From Pegoplata infirma (lineage: Eukaryota; Arthropoda; Insecta; Diptera; Anthomyiidae), in assembly GCA_963921195.1 (NCBI GenBank), contig OY992539.1, positions 215,060,314-215,124,313 on the forward strand: 64,000 nucleotides of DNA. The letters run 5' to 3'. This document shows, piece by piece, positions 1 through 10,194 of this stretch (position 1 is its first letter; each line of letters opens with the position of its first letter). Below the pieces are notes generated by a model. That model ran no database searches, was not told the origin of the DNA, and saw nothing but the letters and a program-made list of their open reading frames with translations. The translations under genes and the position numbers were made by a program.

Positions 1-676
1 TTTTTTTCACCGAAGGACCCTACATTTCAAAATTCAAGCTTCTAAGACCATTATTATAGGAACAAACAAAAAAAAAATAGTACCAAAATTACACTTTATT
101 ACCCCCGTTAGAAACGGAATTTCCAAAAAGTACTTTTTCCAGTATGTTTTTTCTTCACCGAAGGATCCTACATTACTAATTGCAATTATCTAGGAATATT
201 ATTTCAGCAAATATTAAAAGTACATACTTTTTAACCCGTTAAGAAACGGAATTTCCAAAAAGTACTTTTCCCAAAATTTTAGTTTTCCATTACGTCAGAA
301 AATATCAAAATTACCGGAAGTACACTTTTTTTAGCCATTTTACCCTACTAAGAAGCGGAATTTCCAAAAAGTATTTTTTCCAGAATGTTTTTTTACCGAA
401 TGATCCTACATTACAAATTTCAAGATTCTAGGGCCATTACTTCAGAAAATAAGAACGTAACTAAAGTTTAAATTTTTACCCGTTCCACCCCCTAAGAAAA
501 GGAAATTTCAAAAATTACTTTTTCTAGAATTTGTTTTCACTTAAGGATCCTACATTCCATATATCAAGTTTCTATGATCATTATTTCAGCATAAATAAAA
601 AGTACCATAAGTACTATTTTTACCCCTTAAGAAAAGGAATTTTCAAAAAGTACTTTTCCTGGATTGTTTTTTTTAC
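1..676 (+). repeat. diverged tandem repeat, ~130-bp unit
   Basis: About five imperfect units, each with the order GGATCCTACATT, a CAAGTTTCTA-like block, ACCATTATTTCAG, AAGTACCAAAAGTACAC, then AAACGGAATTTCC and AAAAAGTACTTTTTCC. Units start roughly every 120-140 bases and differ by many substitutions and small indels, so the array is old. It is the same family as 1861-3128 and, in reverse orientation, 54780-57270. Confidence 0.85.
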
Positions 677-1860
677 AAAAAAGGTACTTTTTATAAAAGG
701 TACTTTTTATATATACTTTTTATAAAAGGTACTTTTTATAAAAGGTACTTTTTATAATAGGTACTTTTTATAATAGGTACTTTTTATAAAAGGTACTTTT
801 TAAAAGGTACTTTTTATAAAAAGTAGTTTTTATAAAAGGTACTTTTTATAAAAGGTACATTTTATAAAAGGTACTTTTTATAAAAGGTACTTTTTATAAA
901 AGGTACTTTTTATAAAAGGTACTTTTTATAAAAGGTACTTTTTATAAAAGGTTCTTTTTATAAAGGTACTTTTTATAAAAGGTACTTTTTATAAAAGGTA
1001 CTTTTTATAAAAGGTACTTTTTATAAAAGGTACTTTTTATAAAAGGTACTTTTTATAAAAGGTACTTTTTATAAAAGGTACTTTTTATAAAAGGTACTTT
1101 TTATAAAAGGTACTTTTTATAAAAGGTACTTTTTATAAAAGGTACTTTTTATAAAAGGTACTTTTTATAAAAGGTACTTTTTATAAAAGGTACTTTTTAT
1201 AAAAGGTACTTTTTATAAAAGGTACTTTTTATAAAAGGTACTTTTTATAAAAGGTACTTTTTATAAAAGGTACTTTTTATAAAAGGTACTTTTTATAAAA
1301 GGTACTTTTTATAAAAGGTGCTTTTAATAAAAGGTACTTTTTATAAAAGGTACTTTTTATAAAAGGTACATTTTATATAAGGTACTTTTTATAAAAGGTA
1401 CTTTTTATAAAAAGTACTTTTTATAAAAGGTACTTTTTATAATAGGTACTTTTTATAATAGGTACTTTTTATAATAGGTACTTTTTATAAAAGGTACTTT
1501 TTAAAAGGTACTTTTTATAAAAGGTACTTTTTATAAAAGGTACTTTTTATAAAAGGTACATTTTATAAAAGGTACTTTTTATAAAAGGTACTTTTTATAA
1601 AAGGTACTTTTTATAAAAGGTACTTTTTATAAAAGGTACTTTTAATAAATGGTACTTTTTATAAAAGGTACTTTTTATAAAAGGTACTTTTTATAAAAGG
1701 TACTTTTTATAAAAGGTACTTTTTATAAAAGGTACTTTTTATAAAAGGTACTTTTTATAAAAGGTACTTTTTGTAAAAGGTACTTTTTATAAAAGGTACT
1801 TTTTATAAAAGGTACTTTTTATTAAAGGTACTTTTTATGAAAGGTACTTTTTATAAAAGG
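677..1860 (+). repeat. 16-bp minisatellite GGTACTTTTTATAAAA
   Basis: About 70 nearly identical copies of GGTACTTTTTATAAAA in direct tandem, with rare variants (AATAGG, GGTACA, GGTGC). It sits inside the ~145-bp repeat array and its core resembles the AAAAAGTACTTTTT block of that larger unit, so it probably grew from it. The copies are far more uniform than the flanking units, which points to recent expansion. Confidence 0.97.
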
Positions 1861-3128
1861 TTCCCCCTAAGAAACGCATTTTCCAAAAAGTACTTTTTCC
1901 AGAATGTTTTTTTCACCTAAGGATCCTACATTCCAAACTTCAAGTTTCTATGACCATAATTTTAAGAAATAAAAAAAAGTACCAAAAGTACACTTTTTAC
2001 CTCTTTTATCCTCCTAAGAATCAAAATTTTCAAAAATTACCTTTTCCATATTGTTTTTTTTTTAAGCAAAGTATCCTACATTCCAAATTTCAAGTTTAAA
2101 TGACCATTATTTCAGTAAATAAAGAAAAGTACCAAAAGTACACTTTTTTTACCCATTTTACCCCCGTAGAATCAACACTGGCAAAAAACTAAGCCTAAGT
2201 GGATCTTTGTCTCGGGAGGTGAACCTACATTGCAAATTTCAAGTTTCTAGGACTATTATTTAAGGAAATATAAAAGGTACCAAAAGTACAGATTTTTACC
2301 CTTTTTACCCCCTTTGAATCAACATTGGCAAAAATCCAGCCTTACTGGATCTATATTCCAGGATGTGAACATACAGTCCAAATTTCAAGTCTCTATGACC
2401 ATTATTTCATTTGATATAAAAAGTACCAAAAGTACACTTTTTTACCCGTTTTACCCCCTTAGAATCAACATTGGCAAAAACCAAACCTCAGTAAATCTAT
2501 TTTCCGGGAGGTTAGCCTACATTTCAAATTTCGAGTTTGTATGACCATTATTTCAGTAAATAAAAAAAGTACCAAAAGTACACTTTTTTACCCATTTTAC
2601 GCCCTTAGAACCAACATTGGCAAAAATCCAGCCCTAGTGAATCTATTTTCCGGGAGGTGAACCTACATTCCAAATTTAAAGTTTCTAGGAACATTATAAA
2701 AAGAAATATAAAAGGTACCAAAAGTACAATTTTTTACCCTTTTTACCCCCGTAGAATCAACACTGGCGAAAATCCAGCCTTAGTGGATCTATATTCCGGG
2801 AGGTGAACCTACAGTCCAAATTTCAAGTCTCTATGACCATTTTTTCAGGATATATAAAAAGTACCAAAAGTACAGTTTTTTTCCCTTTTCACCCCCTTAG
2901 AATCAACATTGGCAAAAGTCCAGCCCAAGTGGATCTATGTTCCGGGAGGTTAACATACAGTCCAAATTTCAAGTCTCTATGACCATTATTTCGAGAGATA
3001 TAAAAAGTACCAAAAGTACAGTTTTTTACCCTTTTTACCCCCTTAGAATCAACACTGGCAAAAATCCAGCCTTAGTGGATCTATATTCCGGGAAATGAAC
3101 CTACAGTCCAAATTTCATGTCTCTAGCT
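1861..3128 (+). repeat. tandem repeat, ~145-bp unit
   Basis: Continuation of the array at 1-676. From about 2165 on, seven units carry the block AATCAACATTGGCAAAAATC, at about 2168, 2312, 2462, 2605, 2755, 2898 and 3046, giving a period close to 147 bases. Each unit also has TTCCGGGAGGTGAACCTACA, ACCATTATTTCAG and GTACCAAAAGTACA. Open frames here only read through the repeat. Confidence 0.93.
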
Positions 3129-3190
3129 TCAGCGGTTTGGGCTGGGCGATGATGAATCAGTCAGTCAGTCAGTCAGTCACTCACTCACCC
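3129..3190 (+). repeat. (CAGT)n microsatellite at the end of the tandem array
   Basis: The last 145-bp unit runs into GCGGTTTGGGCTGGGCGATG, followed by about five CAGT units (3158-3179) and CACTCACTCACC. A central tandem array closed by a tetranucleotide microsatellite resembles non-autonomous Helitron (DINE-type) elements with internal tandem repeats in flies. That parallel is an inference. Confidence 0.6.
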
Positions 3191-3578
3191 AACTCTTTTA
3201 TATATATAGATGATGGCAGTGATGTTGTGTTCTGTATATTTTATAGAAGGTCTTCTCTTGTTTACGTTTTTCCAAATTTCCTCTTCTCCTCTAAATTATA
3301 TAAACAATTTTAAAACACGCGTGGAAAATTGTTTATATATTTTTGCAAAAAAAAAAAAAAAAAGTATTTCAATTAGTTTCGTTTACACCATAACGACTAC
3401 TGATTACACATTGTAAGTACCTGGCCATGTTGTTTTTTGTTAGCATTTGTTATTTTTCGCAAATATAACAAAGTTTTTAATCATGACAAATGTGCAACGG
3501 CTAATATCAAGAAACACAAAATTTAAAATTTATAATTGTAATTTTGTGAAGTAGTATCTGTTTGCACACATCTGGCAA
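3191..3578. other. AT-rich stretch, no gene seen
   Basis: Short TATATATA run, a poly(A) tract near 3346-3363 and otherwise unclassified AT-rich DNA. No recognisable gene or repeat family. Confidence 0.5.
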
Positions 3579-4472
3579 CCCAAGTAAAAAAGTTTTGATA
3601 TAGACATATATAATTTTAAAAACATCATATATGATTATATAGAATTTGATGCGAATAATGAGTCGATAAAACTATATATAATTTGATCCATGTTGATATG
3701 TTTTGATAAATTTTATGCAATATTATATTATCAGATATAATTACTTAAAACTATATCAAATTATATAAAAATATAGCAAACTCTATGTAATTATATAAAA
3801 TTTAATATAATTATATAAAATTGAATATAATTATATACAATCCCGAGTAAAAAAGTTTTTATATAATTATGTATAATTTGATAAAATTATATCAAATTAT
3901 ATATAATTATATAAAATTATATAAAGAGGCAAAATTTTCCAAAAAGTTGATAAAATTATATATAATTATATCAGGGAATTGGTGAATATAATTATATAAA
4001 ATTATATCAAATTATATATAATTTTATAAAATTTGAAGTTTTATCAAATTAGATATAATTTAATATAATTATATCCACAAAATCCTGGATATAATTATAT
4101 ATAATTTTATATAATTATATATAATTTGATATAATTTTATCAAATTATATATAATTATATCAAAAACTTTTTTACTCGGGATTATATATAATTTTATGTA
4201 ATTTTTATATATTTTTATATAGTTTTATATAATTTTATATGTTTTTATATAATTTTTTATTATTATAAAATTTTGCTGTTTTTTATATAAAAATTGGGGT
4301 CCAAATTTTGCATAAAATATTTTGTATATATTTTTATATAGTTTTATATAATTTTTTAAGTTTTTATATAATTTTTCATAATTATAAAGTTTTGCTGTTT
4401 TTTATATAAAAATAGGGGTCCAAATTTCGCATAAAACTATATATGCTTATATCAAAAACTTTTTTACTCGGG
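3579..4472. mobile_element. AT-rich inverted-repeat MITE, outer copy
   Basis: Left end CCCAAGTAAAAAAGTTTTGA, right end is the complement of CCCGAGTAAAAAAGTTTTTG. The interior is almost entirely ATATAATTATATAAAATT-like sequence. Flanking AA on both sides could be a 2-bp target duplication. A second copy of the same family is inserted at 3842-4180, so the uninterrupted element would be about 550 bp. No coding capacity. Confidence 0.75.
3842..4180. mobile_element. AT-rich inverted-repeat MITE, inner copy
   Basis: Starts CCCGAGTAAAAAAGTTTTTA and ends with the matching inverted sequence (TTTTTTACTCGGG). It is 339 bp of ATATAATT-type palindromic DNA nested in a relative at 3579-4472. Flanks read AAT and ATT, so a short AT-type target duplication is possible. 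Confidence 0.8.
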
Positions 4473-4870
4473 AAAGCAATTATCTACAATGTATGTATTG
4501 TGTAAACTATGACAACAAATATAATTTGTGCTGAATTTAGTTTAGTGTTATTATCTCCAAAAATAATATTTGATTTTTGAATATAATTTATAATATGGTG
4601 TTCAATTTCAGTTTTGTATTAGTTTCAGTTTGCGCAATATCGGCTTAGGGGACATACAGAGGGTGAAAATTCAATTGATGGAAACTTTTCTATAGTAGAT
4701 GCAATTTGTTAAAGACAAAATTAAAAATAATAAACGTTATTTTTATTAAATGAGTATTAAATTTTAAAAAAAAATTTATGTACGTGATTTATAAAGCTTT
4801 AATTTAAGCCTAATAGCGTTCAGATTGAGTAAATAATAAATGTGCTACAAAAACAAAAAAAAAAAAAAAA
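4473..4870. other. unclassified AT-rich DNA
   Basis: No open frame or complete repeat. Around 4795-4845 a fragment reads GCTTTAATTTAAGCCTAATA followed by CAGATTGAGTAAAT. The same block recurs near 37460, 38720, 48260, 58730 and 58940 inside or beside Tc1/mariner-like elements, so a decayed relative is likely here. Confidence 0.5.
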
Positions 4871-5100
4871 GCAATGAACGACTTTCATAGTATTTATGAA
4901 CAAATTCTTAAAATTATTTACTTTTTCATAATACTTATAAACTTTTTCATAGTATTTATGAATAAATCATAATATGTTAAATTTAACATTTGTCCATAAA
5001 TACTATGAAAAAGTTCAAAAATTTAATGAAAAAGTTCATAATTTTTATGTCTTTGTTCATAAATACTATGAATTTCGTTCATGGGCAAATATATTTTTTT
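4871..5100. repeat. inverted repeat of TTCATAGTATTTATGAA type
   Basis: Blocks such as TTTCATAGTATTTATGAAC on the left are matched by CATAAATACTATGAAAAAG on the right around a centre near 4985, forming a ~215-bp hairpin-like unit. The motif resembles the ends of the larger element at 52968-54186. Probably a small MITE of the same family. Confidence 0.65.
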
Positions 5101-5420
5101 TTCTGTGTACAATGGTCGATCTGGAAAATGAAATTATTTATAGACTTTTTTCAGAAAAAAGGAAGGTCTTTCACAGGGCACCCACCGATTGTCCTTAAAC
5201 TTGCATTTAGCGGGTCAAATGGGAGGAGAAAAACAGGATTTTTTTTGTTTTTTTGAGGATTTTTCCCATTTCTTCAAAAGAAACTATATGAACATTTTAT
5301 ACAGGTCGAAAGGTTTTTTGAAGGTCTATCCAATGGTGTTTCGGTCGTGTCCAAATTCAACTTCGTTAAGTTCGTTATTGTCAAAAATGTATAATCGTTG
5401 GGTTAGTTTATATGGAGATT

Positions 5421-7344
5421 TATATGGGGCATTCCATGTCAAATCGGACACTTTGAAAATTTTTTTTTTAGATTTTCCCAATTTGTTTACAGTTTTTAGT
5501 ACCCTTCGAAAACTCTTTCGTGGTAAATTTTCAGATTTTTTTGATGACCCGTTCAAAAGATATCGCATTTTTAAAAATTGGTAGTTTGTTCCTTTATTTA
5601 AACTTCTTTTACTCATAAATTCTTTAATAATGGTCCAAATTTCAATTTTTTTTTTCAAAATTTTTATTTTTTACGTACTTAAAAAAAAAAAAAAAAATCC
5701 CGAAAAATTCTTAAAAGCGCTGTAGTGTAAGATTTTTAAGTTTTAAAATTTAAATCTCATTTTTGAAAATGTTTGTACTTCGATTTTTTTGAAATTTTTT
5801 TGTGTAAAACTTCTGTCAATTCTACAAATTTTTTGCCCAGGAGGATCGTGGGAAAACTATTATTACTATTTTTAAAAATTTTTTGAAAAATATTTATTGT
5901 AATTTTCCAATCTTAAAAAATGGTGCGTCATAGAAGGGTTATTTATAAGACTGACCCCCATTAACTTTTACGTCTTAACATTTCTTTGAAACAAACTAAT
6001 ACTCTATCTCCAATTTGTAAGGGGGCTCCCACACAAAACGACATTTTTTCAAATCTGCTCCAACCGCTCTAACTGCCCTAATAGTGCCCTTAGAGCAACA
6101 AAATGTATGACCGACTCACAATGTTTTTTTAGTCCAAATATTTTCTCTGGACACACCTACCATCTATCTCTAATTGTTAAGGCGGTTCCCATACAATTTT
6201 TTTTATTTTTTGTAAATGTATTTTATTTAATCAGCTTCTACCGGTCCAATGGTGCGCCCGAGAGGGGTCATTATTGAGACCGACCCCCATTTATTTTTAC
6301 CCTCCAACATTTTTGTAAAACATACCACAGCCCTATCTTCACTTCCTAAGTAGGCTTCCATTCAAAATTAAATTTTTATAAAATTTTCTCCAACTGTTAT
6401 TTGTATGGGAGCCTACTTAGGGAGTGGAGATAGAGCGTAGGTACGTTTTAAAAAAATGTTGTAGGGTAAAAATAAATGGGGGTCGGTCTCACTTATGACC
6501 CCTCTCGGACACACCATTGGACCGGTAGAAGCTGATTAAATAAAACACATTTACAAAAAACAAAAAAAATTGTATGGTGACCGCCTTAACAGTTTGAGAT
6601 AGAGGGTAGGTGTGTTCAGAGAAAATGTTTGGACTAAAAAAATATTGTGGGTCTGTCATACATTTTGTTGCTATAAGGGCACTGTTAGGGCAGTTAGAGC
6701 GGTTGGAGCAAATGTTAAAAATTGTTATTTTGTGTGGGAGCCCCCTTACAAATTGGAGATAGGATATTAGTTTGTTCAGAAAAAAATGTTTAGACGTAAA
6801 AATTAATGGGGGTCGGTCTTATAAATGACCCCTCTATGACGCACCATTGGGGCAGTAGAAATGATTTTAAGATTGGAAAATTACAATAATTTTTTTTAAA
6901 AAATTTAAAAAAATAGTAATAATCGTTATCCCACGATCCTCCTGGGCAAAAAAGTTGTAGAATCGATAGAAGTTTTACACAAAAAAATTTCAAAAAAAAA
7001 TCGAAGAGTACAAACATTTTCAAAAATGAGATTTAAATTTTAAAACTTAAAAATCGCATACTAGAGCGCTTTTAAAGTTTTTTTTTGTTTTTTTTTTTTA
7101 AAGTACGTAAAAAAACAAAAAATTTGAAAAAAAAATTGAAATTTGGACCATTATTATAGAAGTTTGAGTAAAGGAACAAATAACCAATTTTTAAAAATTA
7201 GATATCTTTTGAACGGGTCATCAAAAAAATTTGAAAATTTACCACGAAGGATTTTTGAAGGGTACTAAAAACTGTAAACAAATTGGGAAAATCTAAAAAA
7301 AAAAAATTTCAAAGTGTCCGATGTGACATGGAATGCCCCATATA
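5421..7344. repeat. 1.92-kb near-perfect palindrome (foldback element)
   Basis: The left arm runs from TATATGGGGCATTCCATGTC and the right arm ends with GACATGGAATGCCCCATATA. Matching blocks run inward in step: ATGACCCGTTCAAAAGATAT (5546) with its complement at 7201-7220, AGGAGGATCGTGGGA (5840) with TCCCACGATCCTCCT (6930), and TAGGCTTCCATTC with GGAGCCTACTTAGG around the centre near 6383. Arms are ~950 bp with scattered mismatches. The open frames inside are readings of the arms. A half copy related to the central region lies at 41229-41410. Confidence 0.92.
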
Positions 7345-7433
7345 TACTTTATAGTTTCTCCGACCGATATTTCGATGCGTTACAAACGGAATGACAAAGG
7401 GAGTAAACCCGCATACTGTGGTTGGAGGGTATA
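7341..7433 (-). mobile_element. mini-me-like head fragment
   Basis: Read on the minus strand it starts TATACCCTCCAACCACAGTA, then TTTGTCATTCCGTTTGTAAC, GCATCGAAATATCGGTC and TATAAAGTATATA, as in the heads of the other copies (compare 63829). It abuts the right arm of the palindrome and has no (GTCY)n or tail. Confidence 0.75.
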
Positions 7434-7689
7434 AAAACAAAAATTATTACAGTTTAATTATTGTTTAGTTTATTTTTAATATCCACGCCACAATAACGAG
7501 GCGTGCCTAAAAAAAATTTGCCTGGTCCCCTTGGTCCAAATGCAGGTCGATGAACTTTATATGTCATGCAAATTTTTCATTTATTGAACAAATAAATCAA
7601 GTAAAAAAAATCTGTTCTTCTGTGGTAGTTTTAGTTCTTCAGGGGGGAACTTTTTCCCCCCTGGTCTGATTTTGCACATTCAAGAACCT

Positions 7690-8661
7690 AATCAGCCTAT
7701 GATCATAAGATATATTCGTGACAAACTTCGGGCTTTAGGTGTCCCCCATAAAAAACGCCCCTGCGAAAATATTTCGTCGATGGGACTGTAACTTAACATA
7801 TTTAGTTGATGTTGCTTCGAGAAGTTTGGTATTGCTTTTGAGCGATATCGGTTCAGCGGTTCAAAAGTTATGAACGCAAATGTAAGGACACCTCAAAAAT
7901 TTTAGTATATTCAATATAACCTAAAAATACAAAATGCTTTAATTCGGCTGCTGGTTGACATATGTGAACAAAATTGAACACCAAATGGTATTTTAACCCA
8001 GCAAAAACATGGTAATGAGTTGTGAAAAGTAATCATTACCAAGTACATTATTTATAATGAGTACCCATTACCATTAACATTATTTTAAGCCCAAAAGTAA
8101 CTACTTCTCAGCAATATGTTATAAAAGCCCCTCTAAGTAATAATATCTCCTTGCACTTGCAGTTTTTAACCTTTACAATTCAATTAACTTAAAAAGTACT
8201 TAAAAACTTAATAAAAATTACGCAATTTTTAAGTTAAAGTAAAAACAAGTTAAATTTTAAATGTTTTAATTAACTAATTATTTTACTTCTTATTGGTAAT
8301 TAGTTTTTACTCCTTATTTGTAATCTGAGGCAGTAACTACTTATTTATCTCCATACTCTTCACTACTTATTTTTGTCTCACGCCCTTGTTAAAATAATTA
8401 GTGTTTCATTCAATAATTAACTACTTATTAACATCTGTTTCGGATTACAAAACCCATTACTAGTAATGCCAATTTTTGCTGGGAACAAGTACGAACATAT
8501 TTTTTGACAAAAAAAATGAAAAAAATCGCGGATTTTTTTCGCGGAATTTTTTTATTTTTCAAAAGTAGTTTTCTTTTAAAGTAAGTTTTTTGTAATAATC
8601 TTTTTGAAATTGTGGAGGGTGTCACTACATTCGGCAAGGTCGAATTTAACTTTTTTACTTG
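7690..8661 (+). mobile_element. mini-me-like element, head missing, split by a MITE
   Basis: Carries the body seen in the copy at 61131-61748: GACTGTAACTTAACATATTT, GAGCGATATCGGTTCAGCGG, ATGCTTTAATTCGGCT, CAAATGGTATT, then ACAAGTACGAACATATTTTT. The tail is GGAGGGTGTCACTACATTCG, GGTCGAATTTAACTTTTTTA, CTTG. The body breaks at 7996 and resumes at 8484 because of the insertion at 7997-8483. The left limit is approximate. Confidence 0.8.
7997..8483. mobile_element. MITE with CCCAGCAAAAA inverted ends
   Basis: 487 bp beginning CCCAGCAAAAACATGGTAAT and ending CCAATTTTTGCTGGG. It interrupts a mini-me body between GGTATTTTAA and AACAAGTACG. The uninterrupted sequence at 61541 reads GGTATTTAAACAAGTACG, which fixes the boundaries. 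The duplicated target is AA, or a decayed TTAA. Interior rich in TAATGAGTACCCATTACC-like palindromic words. No coding capacity. Confidence 0.85.
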
Positions 8662-8836
8662 TTTTCTTAAAATTAATTTCTTTGACCACTTTTTGCACCC
8701 CAAAATTTTTTTCGCCAATTTTTTTTTTTCATCAAAAATTTTTTTCCGCGGAAATTTTTTTCACAATTTTTGTTTTTTCGAATAAAGTTTTAGTCAATAA
8801 TCTGTTATTCATTGTTCAATTTAATTTTTGTACTTG
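8662..8836 (+). mobile_element. mini-me-like tail fragment
   Basis: Directly after one mini-me tail there is a second stretch of CCGCGGAAATTTTTTT, GAATAAAGTTTTAGTCAATA and a degenerate ending ATTTTTGTACTTG. This repeats the 3' half of the neighbouring element. Probably a decayed tandem or recombined tail. Confidence 0.5.
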
Positions 8837-9564
8837 TTTAAATTTAATTTTTTTTTTTTAATTTCACTTTAGTTAAATTTTAGTTCAGTTAAATTTTGTT
8901 CATTAAAGCTAAGTTTTTCCTCAAATTAGTTAATATTCCTTTTGTTTCCAGTTCAATTTTATTCTTTTTAAATTTGTATTAAAGTAAGTTAGTTATTTAG
9001 ATTTAAAGCACCTCGAAACTGCTTTATAATTTATAGGTTTATACAAAAAATCAGCACTTCCTTACATTTAAATATTTTTATTATAATTTCCAGCCTAACA
9101 ATATGCTATGATTTAATGGAGTTTTTTTTTACTGCTATTATTGTACGTTTCCGTTTGCCCTATTATGGCAATAAAAGTAACAAAAAAAAAGACTCAAACA
9201 ATATAAAACTCAAATAATAAACTTAGCGATACAGCAACAACAACTAGAGAAAATTCCACAGTAAAAACAATAAAGAAAACCTTGGCACTTAAAAAAATAT
9301 TACTACTTCAACAAACGAGTCCCTCGATGAAATTAGAAATAATAAACTTTAAATAAAATCTAAAAAATTAAACAACACATTAAAAACAGCTGTTTTTTTT
9401 GTTAATAGAGTTATGTATGTAGTTAGTTTTAACTACAAATGTAGCTGTAGTTGGTTGTAGTTGAAAAAATGTTTACAGTTGCTTTTGGCAGTTGCTTTTT
9501 GTAACAATTAACAGCAAAGTAATTCATGTTATAGGCAACTAAAACAACTACAATTTTAAATGAA
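8837..9564. other. AT-rich DNA without recognised features
   Basis: Only homopolymer runs and short TAGTT/AACTA words. From about 9410 the sequence becomes rich in TAGTTGTAGTT-type words leading into the duplication at 9565. No gene. Confidence 0.5.
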
Positions 9565-9855
9565 AATGTAGTCGACACCAAAAAAACTACAATCGTAGTT
9601 ACTTTTACTATAATTTTTTGTTAGCTAATTTTTTGGAAATTTTTCAGTCAGACTTTCATAAAACAATTGAAGTTTTGAAAGCTTTAGTTTAAAGAAAAAT
9701 CACAAATTTTACTCAGAATGTAGTCGACAATAAAAAAAAAACTACAATCGTAGTTACTTTTACTATAATTTTTTGTTAACAATTGTTTGTGAAATTTTTC
9801 AGTGAGACTTTCTTAAAACAATTAAAGCTTTAAAAGCTTTAGTGTAAAAACAAGC
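9565..9855 (+). repeat. ~150-bp tandem duplication
   Basis: Two direct copies, starting near 9568 and 9718, share ATGTAGTCGAC, AAACTACAATCGTAGTTACT, TTTACTATAATTTTTTGTTA, AAATTTTTCAGT, GACTTTC and AAAGCTTTAGT. ACTACAATCGTAGT is itself palindromic. Function unknown. Confidence 0.85.
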
Positions 9856-10194
9856 CATCTTATAATAAAATTGTTAGAAGATTAAAGCCACGTAAATCGA
9901 CAGTCAAGTCTATTATTTAAACAACAATACCAATAGTTGTCGGGCCTTAGTTAAACATGCAAAAGGTCAACGGTTTTTTGTTGTTATTATTATTGTTGTA
10001 GTTTCGTCGGTGTTGTTGCATACTTTTGGGAGTGTTTCCTTTAATCCACTTTTGGCATACTTTTAGGCGTTTGTTTGTTTATAGGTGATTAAAGTATAGA
10101 CGAATATTAAACAGCAAAAAAATAAATATTTCATAATTTTTTTCATGTTTATAAATCTATTCTTATTTTTATTTTCTTTATTGTTATTACTTTT
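9856..10194. other. unclassified DNA with two GCATACTTTTRGG motifs
   Basis: No gene. Contains GCATACTTTTGGGAG at 10019 and GGCATACTTTTAGGCG at 10054, members of the dispersed motif discussed in the findings, plus a GTTGTTATTATTATTGTTG low-complexity run. Confidence 0.6.

Noticed and set aside
677..1860. CRISPR-like array
   Set aside because: Repeats are directly adjacent with no spacers; this is a eukaryotic minisatellite.
3842..4180. origin of replication or scaffold-attachment region, from extreme AT content
   Set aside because: AT-richness alone is not evidence; the matching inverted ends explain the stretch as a MITE.
5100..5420. extension of the large palindrome to the left
   Set aside because: No matching sequence follows 7344, where a mini-me-like head begins, so the palindrome limits were kept at 5421-7344.
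5189..5584. 131-codon open frame
   Set aside because: It starts outside and runs into the left arm of the palindrome; the opposite strand is open too (5326-5658). No domain, and the composition follows the AT-rich repeat.
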